Shown piece after piece: positions 59,358 through 64,000 of a stretch of DNA of 64,000 nt. A program made the translations under genes and the position numbers. The notes beneath the pieces were generated by a model. That model was not told where the DNA came from and searched no databases. It was given only the letters and a program-made list of their open reading frames with translations. The number at the start of each line of letters is the position of its first letter. Within the stretch, counting starts at the first letter, position 1. Source of the DNA: Perilla frutescens (lineage: Eukaryota > Streptophyta > Magnoliopsida > Lamiales > Lamiaceae); assembly GCA_026008535.1 (NCBI GenBank), contig BRKX01000004.1, positions 36,026,501 through 36,090,500 on the forward strand, read 5' to 3'.

Positions 59358-62175
59358 AGATGATTTTAGGGGTAGCCAGATCTACCCTATCAAAAGGAGT
59401 TGTCTCCAGCCCAGCATAATATGGCTTAAGTAACTGGCTATTCACTTTCAATAATTTCTGAGTGTGGAAACTTCGAATCTCGACTGCGCCATGAGGGCTG
59501 ACACTCACAACTTCATAAGGCCCTATCCAATGAGACTTCTATCCAACATCAAAGGTCTTCTTTCGAATATACTTATCATGCGCTCTTAGAAAAACATATT
59601 TCAGATGCTCCAGGAGTACCTTCAATTCCAACTTTGGAGCTTTCACAACAGATGGCAAAATCGGCTCTGAGTTGGTCGGTATGGGTATACTGCTTGATAG
59701 CTGCCGAATGGAAAACTCAATGGTAGAATACAACTGCATTATGGTATCTCAAATTTCCTCATCTTTTCCCATTGTTGTATCTGTGTTAGTCATCCCACCA
59801 AGAAGCACCTGTTCCAACTTATCTTCCCTGAAATGATTCTCAACAAAATCGTCAACTAACGGGTCTACAACATTAATCATAGACAGAGCTTCAGGATCCT
59901 CAACATGCTTCATAGCTTCAAAAATATTAAATGTGACAATATCACCATCAAATTCAAAGCTAAGTATGCCTTTATCAACATCAATTTTTGTTCTAGTAGT
60001 TTTCATGAATGATCTTCCTAAAAGAATTATAGATCTATGTGCAGAGAAGGAATCACCCCTGTCAACTATATAAAAATCCATAGGAAAAATCAATTCATTA
60101 ACTTTGACTAGAACATCTTCAACCACACTTTGAGGATATGCATTAGATCTATCAGCTAACTGAATGAAAACACAAGTGTCTTTCATAGGTCCTAATTGCA
60201 ATTCCTTGTACATAGAAAGAGGCATAACATTGATGGATGCGCCTAAATCTAACATGACTCTCTCAACCTTCTTACTACCAATAATGTAAGGAATAGTAAA
60301 CATACCAGGATCCCTACATTTTAGTGGTAATTTTCTTTGAATAACAGCAGAAGCATTCTCACCAACTTTAATTCTCGCATGTTTCCCATATCACATCTTT
60401 TTAGCACTTAGTTCTTTCAAAAATTTTGCGTACCTGGGAAGTTACTTAATAGCATCAATCAGAGGCAAATTAATCTTTACCTTCTTGAACAGCTTGAGGA
60501 TCTCTTTTTCATCATCCTCCTTCTTATTTCAAACCAATCTGGAAGAAAAAGAGGCTGAAATAAGAGGTTGAGAATTAAAAACTTTGGGTTCCATACATAC
60601 CTCAGATGGAAGAGATTTGTCAGGTTGTTTTTCCTCTGCAATGGATTCTTTCTTTTGCACTTCAACATGCTCTTCTGTCTCTGTTTCTTTCTTCTTAGTC
60701 TCCAATTCGACTAACTCATTCCCACTTCTTAAAATTACAACGCAAACTTGCTCTTTTAGATTCATTTCAGTTTGAGATGAGAGTTTACCCTGATTTGCTT
60801 GCATCTTGTTCATTTGAGTGGCAAGATGGGTGATTTGAGTGCCCATACTCTCCAAAGCAGTTTGTGTCTCTTGTTGGAAGGCTTTTTGACTTTGCGCCAG
60901 GCTATTGACGAGTGCACTACTCTGCTCCAAACACTTCATGATATCGTTCATGCTTAGCGCAGTATGATCGGTATGGGAATACTGACCACCCTGCGGCTGC
61001 CTCTAAGGTAAAACTCCTGACATCTTGTGCTCCAGCTGCTTCCAACCAAAATTAGGATGATCCCTCCAACCTGGGTTATATGTGTATGAGTACGGATCAT
61101 AATTCCTCCGTCTTAGGGCATCTTGCTGTGCATCACTGAACCCATAGCATGCTTGTTCAGTTTGAGGATCTTGCAAGGTAGGACAAGAGTCAATAAAGTG
61201 GCCATTCTCCGCACAAACTCCACAACGGACATTTTGAGTATGTGCCACAGTAAGGCCTCTAACCAAAGAAGTTAGAGCATTAATTTTCTCATTGACACCG
61301 AAACTTTATACTCACTCAACTCCTTTTATAGGCTTGTATCTGTCATCATCCTCATCTTCATACTGCTGACCACCAGAGACCATATCAATGATGAGTTGCT
61401 TCACCTCTACTAGAGTGTTGTTGGTGAGAGACCCTCCGCTAGCAGCATCAATGATCTTTTTGTCAAAGGTTGACATACCATGGTAAAAGTAGTTAGTGAG
61501 CAATTGATATTCAGAGAACCCGTGGTCCGGACATTTTTGGCACAATTGTTGGAATCTCTCCCAGTAATCAGCTAAACTCTCATTTTACTTCGGCTTAATG
61601 TTGCTGATCGCCATCCTTAAGTTTGGAGCTCTTGATTCAGGAAAGAACTTGCGTAGGAATTGTTCCTACAACTCATTCCAAGTGGAAATTGAACCTAATG
61701 GAAGATTAAATAGCCAATCTCTAGCCTTGCCCTGCAAAGTATGAGAAAAAGTCAGTAATCTCAAATTATTAGAAGAAAAACCTTGACGGCGTAAAGTAGA
61801 GCAAACTAGATCAAATTCAGCCAAGTGCTTATGTACACTTTCTCCAGGTAAATCACTGAACTTAGGTAGAACTTGAATAAAGCCAGGCCTTATTTCAGAA
61901 TTCTGAGCTATTGTAGGCAGCACAATGCAGATAGGTCGGTTGTTTCTGTGGTGACCCAACTCTTTGATCTGAAGTTCTTGTTCAGGTACTTGATTGAAAG
62001 CCATATCTTCTTCAAACATTTGATCAATATCAATATCAAAACGTTCTGGTTCAGATGTGGAAGCTCCTTTAGACTCTCTTGCAAACTTCTTCGACCTTTG
62101 TAAAGTCTTCTCCGGTTCTGGATTGAATTCTAGACTTCCTTTTTGTGAAGATCGAGTCACGCACTGGAAAAACAA
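59358..62175 (-). pseudogene. Element F: gag, protease and fused RT-start/integrase-end
   Basis: One minus-strand frame spans gag to the integrase tail. Gag contains RPICIVLPTIAQ, FSDLPGESVHKHLAEFDLVC, GKARDWLFNLPLGSISTWNE, a CCHC knuckle CGVCAENGHFIDSC, and a long Gln-rich coiled-coil-like stretch (ETQTALESMGTQITHLATQM). The protease has MLDLGASINVMPLSMYKEL and FYIVDRGDSF. Next comes PKLELKVLLEHLKYVFL, the usual RT N-terminus, joined at once to DKYIRKKTFDVG and HWIGPYEVVSVSPHGAVEI, the integrase C-terminal tail. About eleven in-frame stops (for example 61666, 61585, 61312, 61306, 61003, 60529, 59749, 59539) interrupt it, but I see no frameshift. Dead as a protein source. Confidence 0.88.
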
Positions 62176-62235
62176 AACAAAATAAAAAGAAATGGCAAAC
62201 TGAAAATATTAGAATAATTACTACTTAAAAACCGA

Positions 62236-62253
62236 TCCCCGACAATGGCGCCA
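62236..62253 (-). other. Primer binding site of element F
   Basis: On the minus strand TGGCGCCATTGTCGGGGA follows the LTR end after 5 bp. It is one base off the TGGCGCCGTTGTCGGGGA form common in Athila/Tat elements. Confidence 0.85.
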
Positions 62254-62258
62254 AAATT

Positions 62259-63587
62259 TGGTGCGTCGTTTTTCACCAAAAATAATCTGACACACAGTCG
62301 GTATTCCCACACTACCCAGAATAGTGGCAAGTAAGATCGTCTCCCAAAGGACCGGCGAGAATTTTCTAACACTTCAGTCTGCAAGTAACCAAACTTTACC
62401 AACGAATATCTTTGATATAATGTAGAAACGAAAATAAAAGCAATTAACAAAAGTGTAAGTTTTCTTCACAGATGTAAAATGTATTCTGGCTTCCAATTAA
62501 CTCCACCCTAGATTAATTATTCCGATCATTGATACAATGATAATTTCAATTAATTAATGCAAACCAGTTATAACCACCGAAGATACTTCTGACGTGGTCT
62601 TATTTCTCCTTAATTGTTCGATAATCAGGAAGACACTTCACCAATTATTTCCCTAATCAATTGCCAACCGTAAGAGACACTCTATGGATTTAATGAGCCG
62701 ACAACTTTGGAAACTAGAGAAACCCGATTCAAAACCAACAAACTCTGTCACAGGATTATCGAATTAAGACTGCTCTTCCTTTGATTCTGAAGAATCAATT
62801 TACCACTAATTAAACCTAAACCACAATTACGGATGGCCGATTTAATTGGCTACTAATTAATCTCGTACTACTAAATATTCGCGACTACCTAGTAGAATCG
62901 AAACAATTAAGAACTTTAAACACATAAAATCACAGATGCATTCATATAATTAAAATATAAGAACAGATTAGATCTCACAGAATAAATACGCCAGGGATTC
63001 GTTAATCTTCACCGGAATAGAACGCGCTTAGCTCGAATTCATAAGTGGATTTGCACTTCAGAAATTAATTGAGAAGAAAAATGATGAAGAAAGAATGAAA
63101 TTGAATAGTGAAAATAGTCTGTAGAATCATTTCTGGTGTTCTGTCGTGTGATCTCAATTCTGGAATAGATAGAGTCATACTCTATCTAGAAGTCTTTTAA
63201 TACAAATGCTAAATTAATTAATTAAAAAGAATCCTAATCCTACTCCAACTAGGAAAATAATAAAAACAGAGTCCAACAGTAATAAAAGACTGCATAATTT
63301 TCATCCAGGCCCACAAGCTGGTGCAGATCCACTATCTCCAACCCAATACTTGGATAATCCATCAGTCAGTATGCCCATACTTACTGCATTCCAGACTCTT
63401 CAACTTTTCTTCAATAAAATTGCGTCCAAACCCTCCAAAACAATGCCATTATCTCCACTTCCATGTCAACCACCTGAAATTAACCACAAGACACAAATTC
63501 TTCCACAAAATTTGACCACGGGGTGAGTAACACTGCAAAAATATACTAAAAATGACCCAAAATATATATGAAATAAAAGCCTAATCA
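62259..63587 (-). repeat. 5' LTR of element F
   Basis: It is colinear with 56271-57594, mainly with single-base differences and a few short indels, for example TGGTGCGTCG here against TGGTGCATCA there. Confidence 0.9.
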
Positions 63588-64000
63588 CCGTCTTTATCAC
63601 GAATCAGGTTTGTTCACTAGTATTCGAGCCAACAAGTCTCCCGGTATTTTCAAATTTCATGTCTGAGGTCATTTGGACCTCAACATCGAATAAAGCAGTT
63701 TTTAACCGAACTCGGGGTAACTTTTGCATTATTCCTGCACTGGAGTGGCTTCTCAAGGAAGCTAAAGCTCCCCTATAAATACACCATCACCCATAACTCA
63801 TTTTTCACCCAAAAATTCTTCATTCTTCACTTCTCCAAAGTTAAAGAGTGGGAAAGCTCTGAGCTTGAGAGCCGAGAGAGTTCTGTCGAAGTAAAAAGTG
63901 TTCTTTATGAGTGTTCTCCAAGACGACAAGCGGAGTGGCATAGAAGGGATGCGGTGAGGGAAGGTGCTGGGGGCATAGTTGGGTTGTAGTGGGAGGCTCT
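63588..64000 (+). repeat. Right piece of gypsy-type LTR L, running off the window
   Basis: Plus-strand LTR-like sequence with a TATA box CTATAAATACACC (63774-63786) and a leader-like tract after it. A block with GAGGTCATTTGGACCTC and GAATAAAGCA (63665-63702) also occurs, reversed, in both K LTRs (for example 45430-45475), so L and K may be distant relatives. F is inserted in L near its left part. No coding sequence is reached. Confidence 0.6.

Larger units (their letters stand above)
56271..63587 (-). mobile_element. Athila-like gypsy element F, nearly full length, pol deleted
   Basis: LTRs 56271-57594 (1324 bp) and 62259-63587 (1329 bp) are closely similar. Minus-strand ends are TGATTAGGC and GCACCA. 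The 5-bp flanks are CCGTT and CCGTC (4/5). PBS TGGCGCCATTGTCGGGGA (62236-62253 reversed) is of the tRNA-Asp type used by Athila/Tat elements. Inside are gag, protease, the first residues of RT, then directly the integrase C-terminal tail, so RT, RNase H and the integrase core are deleted. Total 7.3 kb. It needs enzymes from another element. Confidence 0.88.

Overview
This window looks like nuclear DNA of a dicot plant. It holds one intact intron-containing plant gene, an AT-hook/PPC (AHL) DNA-binding protein with four GT-AG introns. Nearly everything else is plant-type transposons and AT-rich spacer. Elements recognisable by structure are Ty1/copia, Sirevirus-like copia, Ty3/gypsy and Athila-like LTR retrotransposons, a large non-autonomous LTR element, a TRIM, Mutator-like TIR elements and a Stowaway MITE. 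I cannot name the species. I see no rRNA gene, tRNA gene, CRISPR array or prokaryotic gene.

Layout. 1-2274: 3' end of a plus-strand copia element (A) with a 1.4-kb LTR. 2275-6067: a 5'-truncated copia element (B) with a 223-bp LTR, apparently split by A. 6068-17100: AT-rich spacer with a Pack-MULE-like element carrying a 4-coumarate:CoA ligase-like fragment (7933-9022), a hairpin repeat (9756-10155), a TRIM (11251-12046), a second MULE-like element with internal tandem repeats (13159-13924), and a Stowaway MITE (15749-15838) inside a repeat cluster. 17406-20958: the AHL gene.

21526-43030 is a patchwork of mostly minus-strand copia relics. It contains copia C; an LTR-like tract M; copia D with a gypsy-type solo LTR inserted cleanly in it; an LTR-like tract carrying a 1.33-kb foldback element; Sirevirus-like G; a plus-strand gypsy 5' end (I); copia fragment J; and Sirevirus-like H. 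G and H each carry a third open reading frame downstream of pol, and the two products resemble each other. 43036-51313: a LARD-like element K with LTRs of about 3.5 kb and about 2 kb of non-coding interior. 51314-56205: copia E, same family as A, D and J, inserted into K's right LTR. 56271-63587: an almost complete Athila-like element F with gag and protease but with most of pol deleted. F sits inside another gypsy-type LTR (L) that runs off the right end.

How it fits together. The AHL gene is the only gene likely to serve the host. The rest records repeated nested insertion and decay. In the best preserved decayed frames (B, F, the G third ORF, the I gag) nearly every in-frame stop can be explained by one C-to-T (or G-to-A) change in a Gln, Arg or Trp codon, with few or no frameshifts. 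That is what long-term cytosine methylation and deamination of silenced elements would produce.

I found no clearly novel biological system. The strongest leads are the Sirevirus third ORF with promoter-like sequence ahead of it, the two MULE-like elements with exact 9-bp target duplications, and the gag-protease-only Athila derivative.
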